Part shown: positions 1 to 5,527 of the stretch, one piece after another
Layout: each line of letters starts with the position of its first letter
Position numbering within the stretch: the stretch's first letter is position 1
Assembly: GCA_016194725.1 (NCBI GenBank)
Contig: JACQAW010000175.1
Coordinates: forward strand, 1-5,721
Length of the DNA stretch: 5,721 nt
Reading direction: 5' to 3'
Source of the DNA: Deltaproteobacteria bacterium
GTDB taxonomy: Bacteria > Bdellovibrionota > UBA1018 > UBA923
Made by a program: the position numbers and the translations under genes
Notes under the pieces: model-generated
Database searches by the model: none
Seen by the model: only the letters and a program-made list of their open reading frames with translations
What the model was told of the DNA's origin: nothing

Positions 1-204
1 AGAAAAACCTGTGGTGTTCTCAGGAGATGCCTGTTTGATATTGCGGTGGCTGACTACTCGGAACGCTACACAACCGACACAACAATCCAATCCTTTGACA
101 ATGATAGTGGTGGGCCCATCATATGGACGAGTTTAGAACCGCTTGCCGATGCCGGCCGCACGCGCGGGTACGCTCAAGGAATGAACTCATTGAAGCGGTA
201 CTGA
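1..204 (+). CDS. Partial ORF, possible C-terminal end of a trypsin-like serine protease
   Basis: This frame is open from the first base to a TGA at 202-204, giving 67 codons with no start inside the window, so the 5' part is missing. The fragment contains DNDSGGPII around residues 33-41. This matches the GDSGGP loop holding the nucleophilic serine of chymotrypsin-family (S1) proteases, with N in place of the usual G. Cysteines sit at residues 4 and 10, but the Cys that usually lies just before the loop is absent. Only 28 residues follow the motif, whereas S1 proteases normally have about 40-50, so the protein may be truncated or belong to a divergent S1 or V8-like group. Base composition is lower in GC than the neighbours (58 of the first 120 bases). 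Its last 31 bases overlap the 3' end of the convergent gene at 174-1322. The catalytic His and Asp would lie outside the window. The family call rests on one short motif. Confidence 0.42.
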   Translation, partial: RKTCGVLRRCLFDIAVADYSERYTTDTTIQSFDNDSGGPIIWTSLEPLADAGRTRGYAQGMNSLKRY

Positions 205-1322
205 CCGGCGTAAGGATGATTATAGGGGCCGCTGACATCGAAAAAATAACTTCCGTCCGGCTTTTCGGCAGCCCATTGTTTGGTCCGCATATTGTAGACC
301 CAGGTTTGGACAGAGGGTCCGTCACCGCCCCAGGACGAGCCCACTTTGACTTTCATGAGCTGATCATTGGGGTGAGTGTCGAATCCGATGTCTTTGTCCC
401 CGGGTGTCTTTCCGGCGAGGTGCGAGTCCTTTTTCGCGACCTCGAACTGGACGTCCTGGGCGATCACGACATGCCCGACGATCTTCGCGTTCGGGCGATC
501 GAGCGGTATTACGTCACCTGGCCTGATTGCCAGGGGGTCGGTGGTGTGGCGATAACTCTTGGGCCGCTTGAGCATGTCGCCGTTGTAGAAGGCCTCGTTG
601 GTGGAATTTCCCAGGCCAAGCGAATGGTTGTCCGTTTTTCCCGCGGCATCGCGTAAGTTGATCTGAACGGCACCCGCGCAGTCGACGCCGATTTTTGCTT
701 TGGCCAGAGCGGCTTTTGCGCCTTCGGGCGTAGCGAACTCCGAGCCCGACACGCAAGCCAGGCGGCGTACGGCCCTTTGGTAATCTTCAGCCGATCCGCG
801 TCCGAGCGATAGCCGTACCGCGGACACCGAAAGGGCTTTATCCGGTATCTTGTCAAGCTTCAGGGCCGAGATCATGTCATCCAGATCTCTCGACTGCGCT
901 TTAGGGTTGCCGGGCGCGATATGGTAAGGAAGCTGGATGGGCGCGCTCGTGACTTTTTTCGCGCCGTTTTTTGAACCGGGACAGGCCATGTTTCCCTCGC
1001 CATCCACGGGCAGGGTTATGGCATTGATTCTCGCCATCGATTCCTCGATGCTTTTGGTGATCGTGCCGTAGCGTTTGGAAAATTCGTGATTCACGCTGTC
1101 GAAGCATTTCTCGAGAATCGAAGCTGGCGTCGAAGCAGTGCCCGCAAGACAGTAATCCTTCATATCCGGGGCTACATGGTCGATCATGTAATGCATCACG
1201 GGATCCACGGTTCCCAGCCGAAGAGGTCCCGGCCCCAGTAGGCACTCGGCGCTCTGGGCAAGGGTGCAGCAGGCAAGCATGGCGCCTGCGAGCAAGCATT
1301 CTCCATGAAACCGGACGCTCAT
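174..1322 (-). CDS. Exported NlpC/P60-like (papain-fold) protein of unknown substrate
   Basis: The product has 382 residues. The N-terminus has a basic start, a hydrophobic stretch at about residues 9-22 and Ala/Ser positions at 22-25 suitable for signal peptidase I, so it is probably periplasmic or secreted. Residues 26-205 are not recognisable; they contain several Cys (27, 58, 73, 114, 190), which could form disulfides. The C-terminal part resembles the NlpC/P60 superfamily: GVDCAGAV at 212-219 (candidate nucleophile C215), RPGDVIPL at 267-274, and GHVVIA at 283-288 (candidate base H284). Known members cut cell-wall peptides or amide bonds; the substrate here cannot be read from sequence. 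The third polar catalytic residue is not obvious, though the SSW at 329-331 falls about where the family has a strand after the His. The ATG is supported by GAGG six bases upstream and a promoter behind it. It is transcribed toward the partial ORF at 1-204 and overlaps it by 31 bp. Gene reality is solid; the family is a motif-level call. Confidence 0.72.
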   Translation of the reverse strand: MSVRFHGECLLAGAMLACCTLAQSAECLLGPGPLRLGTVDPVMHYMIDHVAPDMKDYCLAGTASTPASILEKCFDSVNHEFSKRYGTITKSIEESMARINAITLPVDGEGNMACPGSKNGAKKVTSAPIQLPYHIAPGNPKAQSRDLDDMISALKLDKIPDKALSVSAVRLSLGRGSAEDYQRAVRRLACVSGSEFATPEGAKAALAKAKIGVDCAGAVQINLRDAAGKTDNHSLGLGNSTNEAFYNGDMLKRPKSYRHTTDPLAIRPGDVIPLDRPNAKIVGHVVIAQDVQFEVAKKDSHLAGKTPGDKDIGFDTHPNDQLMKVKVGSSWGGDGPSVQTWVYNMRTKQWAAEKPDGSYFFDVSGPYNHPYAGQYRFNEFIP

Positions 1323-1328
1323 TCCCCA

Positions 1329-1332
1329 CCTC
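1329..1332 (-). promoter_or_regulatory. Shine-Dalgarno site of the NlpC/P60-like gene
   Basis: On the minus strand this reads GAGG, within GAGGTGGGGA, with six bases to the ATG at 1322. The spacing is normal and it supports this start over any internal one. It is the clearest ribosome site among the minus-strand genes here. Confidence 0.65.
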
Positions 1333-1345
1333 GCCTTCAGCTTTT

Positions 1346-1374
1346 ATTATATCCCAGGCTGGGGCCCGTGATTA
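1346..1374 (-). promoter_or_regulatory. Sigma-70-type promoter candidate for the NlpC/P60-like gene
   Basis: The minus strand reads TATAAT (1351 down to 1346), a perfect -10 consensus. With a 17-bp spacer the -35 hexamer would be TAATCA (1374 down to 1369), a poor match to TTGACA. Transcription would start near 1339 and leave a leader of about 17 bases that includes the GAGG site. The weak -35 suggests either a low-activity or an activator-dependent promoter. This promoter means the gene need not depend on readthrough from the aldo/keto reductase-like gene upstream. Confidence 0.55.
1353..1363. repeat. 11-bp palindrome within the promoter spacer
   Basis: CCCAGGCTGGG is a perfect inverted repeat of five bases around one central base. 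It lies between the -10 and the candidate -35, two bases from the -10. A dyad here is well placed for a repressor or MerR-like spacer-binding regulator, but no regulator is encoded nearby and an 11-bp GC-rich palindrome can arise by chance. A single-base loop argues against it acting as an RNA hairpin terminator. Confidence 0.35.
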
Positions 1375-1426
1375 AACTCCAACGCTTTCAACGAGGTGCC
1401 CGGGCCATTTTCGCTTTCCCGCCTAT

Positions 1427-2275
1427 TCACTGATTGCGCTGCATGAAGGGGTTGGCCAGAACCTTTTTCGACGTCAGCTGATGCACGTGATCGCCGACGG
1501 CTTTCATCCACGCCATTTCTTCCGACGACAACGGCCCGGCTTCCAGCGCGCGAAGATTAGCATTCATCTCTTCCGCGGTCGAAGGGCCGCTGAGGGCCAG
1601 ATTCACATTCGGATTGGTGAGCGCAAATCGGTAGCAGTCGGCGGCAGTGGGTGTTTTCATTCCAGGGGGCGTAAATTTGGGATTGACCAGAAAGCCCCAG
1701 CGGGTGCTGGTGTAGGTCACCACTCCGGGCCGTTGCTTGCCTGAGTCCAAATGCGGGAATACCTCGCGCTCGGCTCCGCGGTGCGCGGCATTGTAGCGGG
1801 TCATGATGATGTCGAAGCGAGGGTCTTTGATATACTGCTCGAACATGGGGCGCTCATGGCAGGAAACCGCGATGGCCTTGACGATACCCGCGTCTTTTAA
1901 CTTCATGGCAGCACTCATGATGCCGTTGCCCGGCATCGCATTGAACCAGCCCAGCAAAAGAACGTCGGCGTAATCCAGCTTCAGGCGTTTGAGGCCGCTG
2001 CGTACGCTCAGTTTCAAAATCGTACCCATTCGCGAATAGGACTGCAGCACCACCACCAGCTTATCGCGGTTGCGAGGGGCCAGCTGGCGAATGGCGCAGC
2101 CCATGCCTTCGCGCCGCGCCGAGCCCCAGTAAAAATAATTGCAGCCGCGCTCAAAAGCCCGCTCATATGCGCTGGCCGGCGCGCCGTACGAGGAGCCGAA
2201 CCCCAAGGCCCCAACCCGCAATCCGCTTCGTCCCAAAATGCGCTGCTCGCCAAAACTAACGTTGGAATCCGCCAT
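1427..2275 (-). CDS. Aldo/keto reductase-fold protein lacking the usual catalytic tetrad
   Basis: The 282-residue product has the length and landmark order of the AKR (beta/alpha)8 superfamily: LGRSGLRVGALGFG at 14-27, the strand ending in GCNYFYW at 44-50, SGLKRLKLDYADVLLLGW at 93-110, KDAGIVKAIAVSCHE at 127-141, and a C-terminal cofactor-side segment LALSGPSTAEEMNANL at 226-241. Typical members reduce carbonyls with NADPH using Asp, Tyr, Lys and His. Aligned by eye, Asp is replaced by Y49, the Tyr site falls in a GSARREG stretch with no Tyr, the Lys site by Q78/S79, and the His of the D-x-x-x-x-H strand by G109. It may therefore be a non-reductase AKR homologue or use other chemistry. No signal peptide is seen, so it is probably cytoplasmic. 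The ATG lies 20 bp after the stop of the fusion gene on the same strand, with no clear Shine-Dalgarno site, so co-transcription and perhaps translational coupling are likely. Family assignment is strong; function is unknown. Confidence 0.85.
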   Translation of the reverse strand: MADSNVSFGEQRILGRSGLRVGALGFGSSYGAPASAYERAFERGCNYFYWGSARREGMGCAIRQLAPRNRDKLVVVLQSYSRMGTILKLSVRSGLKRLKLDYADVLLLGWFNAMPGNGIMSAAMKLKDAGIVKAIAVSCHERPMFEQYIKDPRFDIIMTRYNAAHRGAEREVFPHLDSGKQRPGVVTYTSTRWGFLVNPKFTPPGMKTPTAADCYRFALTNPNVNLALSGPSTAEEMNANLRALEAGPLSSEEMAWMKAVGDHVHQLTSKKVLANPFMQRNQ

Positions 2276-2295
2276 GAGAATGATCTTAAACCGGA

Positions 2296-4464
2296 TTACC
2301 AGAAGCGCAAGAGCGCAAGCAGGTTGAAGTAATCATCGGACCAGACATGACCGGAGTCGCCTGCTGCCTCGATATGTTTCCAGTTGGGATCTGCCGCAAA
2401 CGGCTTTAATGATTCCGGCGAGCGTGCCATGAGCAGCCACTTCGAAGACCGCGCAAGGCCTTCGACATCTTTGCGATGGTCGTTGCGTGTCAGGGCCTGC
2501 GCACCCGTGGCAGCGGCCAGCGGACCCAGGGCTCGGGTCAGATCGAGATATTTGTTCGAGATGTGAAAGGCAAGCCAGCCAGACGGCCGCAGCTTGCGCC
2601 AGTACAGCTCAAGTGCCTCGCGCGTGATCAGGTGCACGGGAATGGAGTCCGAGCCGAAGGCATCGACGATGAGCAAGTCCAGCGTGGCGTCGGCGCGGGC
2701 GCTCAGACGCAGGCGCGCATCGCCCAGCTCGATCGCTACTTTATCCGCGCCCGGCGAATCGCGCAGAAAGGTGAAGTAGTCGGCATTCCTTGCAATGGCC
2801 GATATCTGAGGATTGATTTCGTAAAACGTCCAGTTCTCCTTTGGCCTGGCGTAGGCGGCAAGCGAACCGGTGCCCAGTCCCACCACTGCAACGTCACGCC
2901 GCCACGGCGAGCGCTGCAAAACCTCACCGATGGGCCCGGTTTTCGAATAATAAGAGAGCGGCTCAGCTTGCAGCTCGGGCCGCCGCGACTGCACGCCATG
3001 CAAGGTGCGGCCATGAAAAAGCATGACTGCCTTGCGGTCGGTGTCGTCGAACACCAGCAGCGAGCCAAAAAAACCCCGCTGGCGCGTCAGGATATTCTGC
3101 TCGTTGGCCGGCAGCAGCGTGGTGCAGACGTTGAGCGCCAGCAGAGCCAGTGTAAATCGATTTCGATTGCCGATCGCGCGCAACGTCAGCACCGCCGGCA
3201 GGCCGATAACCAGCGTGTTGTGCAGGTGCTGAGGCAGCCAGGTGAGCCGCAGCGCAAGGGCGGGCAGCACCGTGACGCAGATTCCGATTCCCAGCGCATA
3301 AGCCACGTCAACCCATAGCGCGCGCGCCTTGAACGCCTTCTCGACGCGCATCGGCCGCAAAAACACCGCGATAAGGATGGCCATCGGATATTCAGCCAGC
3401 GTCTGAAAAACCACGGGTGCAACGAGGCTGTTGAATATTCCGCCCAGCGCTCCGCCCAGCGCGACGCAAAGATAGAACTCCGTAAGCCGGCCCGCCGGCG
3501 GCCGCGAGCTCATCAGCAGGCCATGGCAAAGCGTGGCCGCGACCGTAAACAGGGTCAGATGCAGTAAAATGAGCAGCAGTCCCGGATAGTCGAAATAGCG
3601 TGACAGCGCGATGATGGTGAACAAAGCCGTCAGCGCCAGCACACGCCCCAAGGCTTGCAAGCTGGCCGGCTTGATTCCCCGGGTCGCTACGATGAAGCTG
3701 AGCAGATAAAGCGCCAGCGGAATTACCCAAAGCAGGGGTACCGGCGCAATATCGGTCGAAAGATAGGTGGTCACGCCCAGGAGCAGGCTCGAGGGGATGA
3801 ACGCAAGCCACACCCAGCGCGCCAGTTGCAGCGTGGGAATGCGCCGGGTGGGCGGCAATGGTTTACCTGCGCGCGCATGCGGGGTCAGCGCAATGAGCGC
3901 GAGGGTCCCGGCCAGCAGAAAAAAGCCCGCATTCCAAAGCCATCGCGCGCGGGAGAGCGAAAAAGCCGGCTCAATAAGCAGCGGAAAACCCAACAGCGCA
4001 ATCAGGCTGCCCAGGTTGCTGGCCGAGTACAGAAAGTAGGGGTCTCTGGTGCCCGATTTTCCGGAGCGTGAGTACCAAAGCTGAAGCAGCGGCGAAGTCG
4101 AAGCCAGAAGGAACACTGGTGCACCCAGCCACAGAGTCAGCGTGCGTAAAATCCAACCCACCGGCCAGCTGCCGGCAAGAGTGCTGGCATCAGGCCCCAG
4201 CGCGCCCTTTCCAATGATGCAGGCACAGGTGCCCGCCGCAATAGCCAGGTGCAGCGGGCCCTGAGCGCGGCGGGGCACATAGCGCGAAAGGGCGTGGGCG
4301 TAAAGATAGCCCAGCAGCAGCAGCGCCTGAAAAAAAAGCATGCAGGTGTTCCAGACGTCTGGCGAGCCGCCCAGCAGCGGCAGAAGTATTTTTCCGGCCA
4401 GGGGCTGCACCGAAAAGAGCAAAAAGGCGCTGACGAAAAGTGTGGCCGAATAGAGGAAAGCCAT
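2296..4464 (-). CDS. Fused membrane transporter-like / spermidine synthase-like protein
   Basis: The 722-residue product is a two-part fusion. Residues 1 to about 455 are strongly hydrophobic, with roughly a dozen likely membrane segments, and open with the family signature SVQPLAGKILLPLLGG at 18-33 followed by PDVWNT. Residues from about 460 form a soluble Rossmann methyltransferase-like domain of the SpeE type: the SAM-binding-type glycine motif VVGLGTGSLAAY at 527-538, the acidic YEINP at 548-552, GDARL at 581-585, the DLLIVDAFGSDSIPVHL stretch at 596-612, and the closing WSDDYFNLL at 708-716. Spermidine synthases move an aminopropyl group from decarboxylated SAM to putrescine. In these fusions the nucleotide-binding loop and the Asp of VDAF are kept, but the classical polyamine-site sequence is not evident, so substrate and transport role are open. 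The N-terminus fits the family exactly, fixing the ATG 14 bp from the divergent start at 4479, with no Shine-Dalgarno site. It is probably co-transcribed with the downstream aldo/keto reductase-like gene. Confidence 0.93.
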   Translation of the reverse strand: MAFLYSATLFVSAFLLFSVQPLAGKILLPLLGGSPDVWNTCMLFFQALLLLGYLYAHALSRYVPRRAQGPLHLAIAAGTCACIIGKGALGPDASTLAGSWPVGWILRTLTLWLGAPVFLLASTSPLLQLWYSRSGKSGTRDPYFLYSASNLGSLIALLGFPLLIEPAFSLSRARWLWNAGFFLLAGTLALIALTPHARAGKPLPPTRRIPTLQLARWVWLAFIPSSLLLGVTTYLSTDIAPVPLLWVIPLALYLLSFIVATRGIKPASLQALGRVLALTALFTIIALSRYFDYPGLLLILLHLTLFTVAATLCHGLLMSSRPPAGRLTEFYLCVALGGALGGIFNSLVAPVVFQTLAEYPMAILIAVFLRPMRVEKAFKARALWVDVAYALGIGICVTVLPALALRLTWLPQHLHNTLVIGLPAVLTLRAIGNRNRFTLALLALNVCTTLLPANEQNILTRQRGFFGSLLVFDDTDRKAVMLFHGRTLHGVQSRRPELQAEPLSYYSKTGPIGEVLQRSPWRRDVAVVGLGTGSLAAYARPKENWTFYEINPQISAIARNADYFTFLRDSPGADKVAIELGDARLRLSARADATLDLLIVDAFGSDSIPVHLITREALELYWRKLRPSGWLAFHISNKYLDLTRALGPLAAATGAQALTRNDHRKDVEGLARSSKWLLMARSPESLKPFAADPNWKHIEAAGDSGHVWSDDYFNLLALLRFW

Positions 4465-4478
4465 TTTATACCAGTCTA
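4465..4478. promoter_or_regulatory. 14-bp divergent start region with a shared TATA core
   Basis: Only 14 bases lie between the ATG codons of the fusion gene (-) and the ArsC/Spx-family gene (+). On the plus strand TATACC (4467-4472) ends six bases before the ATG, as expected for the -10 box of a leaderless transcript. On the minus strand the same TATA core gives TGGTATAAA directly abutting the ATG, and TAGACT ends eight bases before it. No convincing -35 is seen for the plus side; TTTACT is a weak one for the minus side. Neither start has a usable Shine-Dalgarno site: the nearest plus-strand GAGG (4453-4456) is 22 bases away. Either both mRNAs are leaderless or nearly so, or promoters lie inside the opposite coding sequence. 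Confidence 0.4.
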
Positions 4479-4844
4479 ATGAACAAAGTAAAAATTTACG
4501 AATACGAAAAGTGCGACACCTGCCGCAAGGCTCTCAAATTTCTCGCGATGAATGGCGTGCCCTTCGAGCGCGTGGCGATTTGCGAGCAGCCCCCGAGCCG
4601 GGCCGAGCTGCGCAGGATGCTGGGCTATCTGGGGGGCGATCTCAAAAAGCTGTTCAACACCAGCGGACAGGTTTATCGCGAGCTGGACCTGAGCACCCGC
4701 CTGCCCAAGCTTTCCGAAGAACAGGCTTTGGCGCTGCTCGAAGGCAATGGCAAGCTCGTCAAGCGGCCCTTCGTGCTGTCGGCTCAGGCGGGCACCGTGG
4801 GCTTTAAAGAAGCCGAGTGGGCTAAAATTTTCGGGCTGCGCTGA
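4479..4844 (+). CDS. ArsC/Spx-family thioredoxin-fold protein with CxxC
   Basis: The product has 121 residues, the usual size for the ArsC/Spx/YffB family. The N-terminal strand leads into KCDTCRKAL at 11-19, with a CxxC pair at C12 and C15. The family core LFNTSGQVYREL lies at about 54-65, and the Arg-Pro motif KRPFVL at about 97-102. True glutaredoxin-linked arsenate reductases have a single active Cys in a CGTSR-type loop. A CxxC followed by RKA is more like Spx/MgsR-type proteins, which sense thiol stress through the pair, although Spx regulation is established mainly in Firmicutes. A thiol-disulfide or redox-sensing role in the cytoplasm is thus more likely than arsenate reduction, and no ars genes are nearby. 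In-frame upstream start codons exist (a GTG at 4440), but the family N-terminus supports 4479. The gene lies 14 bp from the divergent fusion gene and 47 bp before the next plus-strand gene. Confidence 0.88.
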   Translation: MNKVKIYEYEKCDTCRKALKFLAMNGVPFERVAICEQPPSRAELRRMLGYLGGDLKKLFNTSGQVYRELDLSTRLPKLSEEQALALLEGNGKLVKRPFVLSAQAGTVGFKEAEWAKIFGLR

Positions 4845-4879
4845 CTAAAGTTTGTTACTCTGGGTAGGCTTTCACACCC

Positions 4880-4884
4880 GGAGA
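4880..4884 (+). promoter_or_regulatory. Shine-Dalgarno site of the charged helical protein gene
   Basis: GGAGA lies seven bases before the ATG at 4892, a strong match at normal spacing. This is in contrast to the upstream ArsC/Spx-family gene, which has none, so the two plus-strand genes appear to be translated by different initiation modes. Confidence 0.65.
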
Positions 4885-4891
4885 AAAATAG

Positions 4892-5353
4892 ATGCAAAAG
4901 TTACGTGTAATGGTTGTGCTGGGAATCGCCGTCGCCGCCACGTCGGTGCACGCCGACACCAAGGCCGCACCCAAGGCGCCCACGACCAGCGACAAGGCGG
5001 CCGAGCAGCGCGAAAAAGCGATTGAACGGCGCAAGATGCGGTTCGAATTCATGAAAAAAGAACAGGATAAGCGCTGGTCGTTCGAAGACGACCGGATAAA
5101 AGAAGAACGTGATTTCGCCGATGACATTCGCAAAGAGCGACGCGAAGCCGAACGCACCCGCGACCAGACCATCGCGGACGCGACTGACGTGAAGGCGGAA
5201 TCTGAAGCCCGCAAGAAGTTCGAAGAATCCAATAAGGGGATTCAAAAGAAGTCTGATGATTTTCGCAAGTCGTTGGAAGGCAAGCGCAAGGAGTACCATG
5301 ACTCGGCGGAGAAGGATCGTAAGGAGTTTTTGGATAGCTTGAACAAGAAGTAG
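4892..5353 (+). CDS. Exported, highly charged helical protein with hendecad repeats
   Basis: The 153-residue product starts with a signal peptide: basic residues at 3 and 5, a hydrophobic core at 6-17, and a probable cut after the SVHA at 18-21. The rest is almost entirely Lys, Arg, Glu, Asp and Ala, with no Cys or Pro after about residue 30, so a long continuous helix or coiled coil from about 34 to the end is predicted. Two blocks show an 11-residue period. Residues 49-81 have F53, F64 and F75 in register. Residues 120-152 have F124, Y135 and F146, together with S127, S138 and S149. Eleven-residue periods are known from right-handed or straight coiled coils and from some stress-type helical proteins. 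The protein is probably periplasmic; its partner and function are unknown, and low-complexity charge makes homology hard to judge. The start is set by GGAGA seven bases upstream. It may share a transcript with the ArsC/Spx-family gene 47 bp before it; no clear separate promoter was seen. Confidence 0.82.
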   Translation: MQKLRVMVVLGIAVAATSVHADTKAAPKAPTTSDKAAEQREKAIERRKMRFEFMKKEQDKRWSFEDDRIKEERDFADDIRKERREAERTRDQTIADATDVKAESEARKKFEESNKGIQKKSDDFRKSLEGKRKEYHDSAEKDRKEFLDSLNKK

Positions 5354-5379
5354 GGGGCGTCGTTTTAGGGGGAACTCAC

Positions 5380-5425
5380 GAGCAAAACCCACGCCATTCC
5401 CCAAGAAATGGGCTCTTTCCTTTTT
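5380..5425 (+). terminator. Weak candidate intrinsic terminator
   Basis: GAGC (5380-5383) can pair with GCTC (5412-5415), and inside it CCATT (5394-5398) can pair with AATGG (5407-5411); a CCCA/TGGG pairing (5388-5391 with 5409-5412) is an alternative. A T-rich run, TTTCCTTTTT, follows at 5416-5425. It lies 27 bp after the stop of the plus-strand gene, where a terminator is expected. The stem is short and interrupted and the T run is broken by CC, so this is tentative. Confidence 0.35.
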
Positions 5426-5442
5426 CCGTAGGTGTGTACCCA

Positions 5443-5466
5443 CCGTAACCGTAACCGTAACCGGAA
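5443..5466. repeat. CCGTAA hexamer tandem array
   Basis: Three perfect copies of CCGTAA (5443, 5449, 5455) are followed by one variant, CCGGAA (5461-5466). The GTAACC contained in the array is complementary to GGTTAC at 5526-5531, at the stop codon of the convergent S23-type gene, so the array and that site could form the outer arms of a larger fold around the central hairpin. Confidence 0.8.
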
Positions 5467-5484
5467 CAGGGCCTGGGTCAGGGC

Positions 5485-5506
5485 CCGGTACCGTTACAGG
5501 TACCGG
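5485..5506. repeat. Perfect 8-bp inverted repeat with 6-base loop
   Basis: CCGGTACC (5485-5492) and GGTACCGG (5499-5506) are exact reverse complements around the loop GTTACA. The hairpin lies between two convergent genes. No T run follows on either strand, so it does not look like a standard intrinsic terminator. A REP-like intergenic element, a structure that stabilises mRNA ends, or a protein-binding dyad are alternatives. Confidence 0.75.
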
Positions 5507-5525
5507 ACTCTGGACTCTGGACTCG
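5505..5525. repeat. GGACTCT heptamer tandem array
   Basis: Two perfect copies of GGACTCT (5505-5511 and 5512-5518) are followed by GGACTCG (5519-5525). The array starts on the last two bases of the hairpin and ends two bases before the stop codon of the convergent gene. The unit length (7) differs from the neighbouring hexamer array, so the region is not one simple expanded microsatellite. Confidence 0.75.
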
Positions 5526-5527
5526 GG

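Noticed and set aside
123..656. A 177-codon plus-strand ORF opposite the NlpC/P60-like gene
   Set aside because: It is the antisense shadow of 174-1322, which has a signal peptide, ribosome site and promoter. Its product has no recognisable motif.
174..1322. Lipoprotein signal with Cys 18 as the lipidated residue
   Set aside because: The residues before C18 (M, L, A) lack the usual Leu at -3, and later Ala/Ser positions give a normal signal peptidase I site.
1398..1405. GCCCGGGC palindrome downstream of the AKR gene as a terminator stem
   Set aside because: It is a self-complementary 8-mer with no loop and no following T run on the minus strand, so it does not make a credible intrinsic terminator.
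2476..3318. A 280-codon plus-strand ORF opposite the fusion gene
   Set aside because: It is rich in Arg and Gln as expected for the antisense of a GC-rich gene, and the opposite strand encodes clear SpeE-like motifs through the same bases.
4479..4844. Naming this gene arsC (arsenate reductase)
   Set aside because: The CxxC with RKA is more like Spx/MgsR-type members than the single-Cys arsenate reductases, and no arsenic resistance genes are nearby.
4901..5443. A 180-codon minus-strand ORF opposite the hendecad protein gene
   Set aside because: Its Phe/Leu-rich product is the expected antisense of Lys/Glu codons. The plus frame has a strong Shine-Dalgarno site, a signal peptide and repeat structure.
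5443..5525. CRISPR array
   Set aside because: The units are 6 and 7 bases, contiguous and without spacers, so this is tandem repetition and not a repeat-spacer array.
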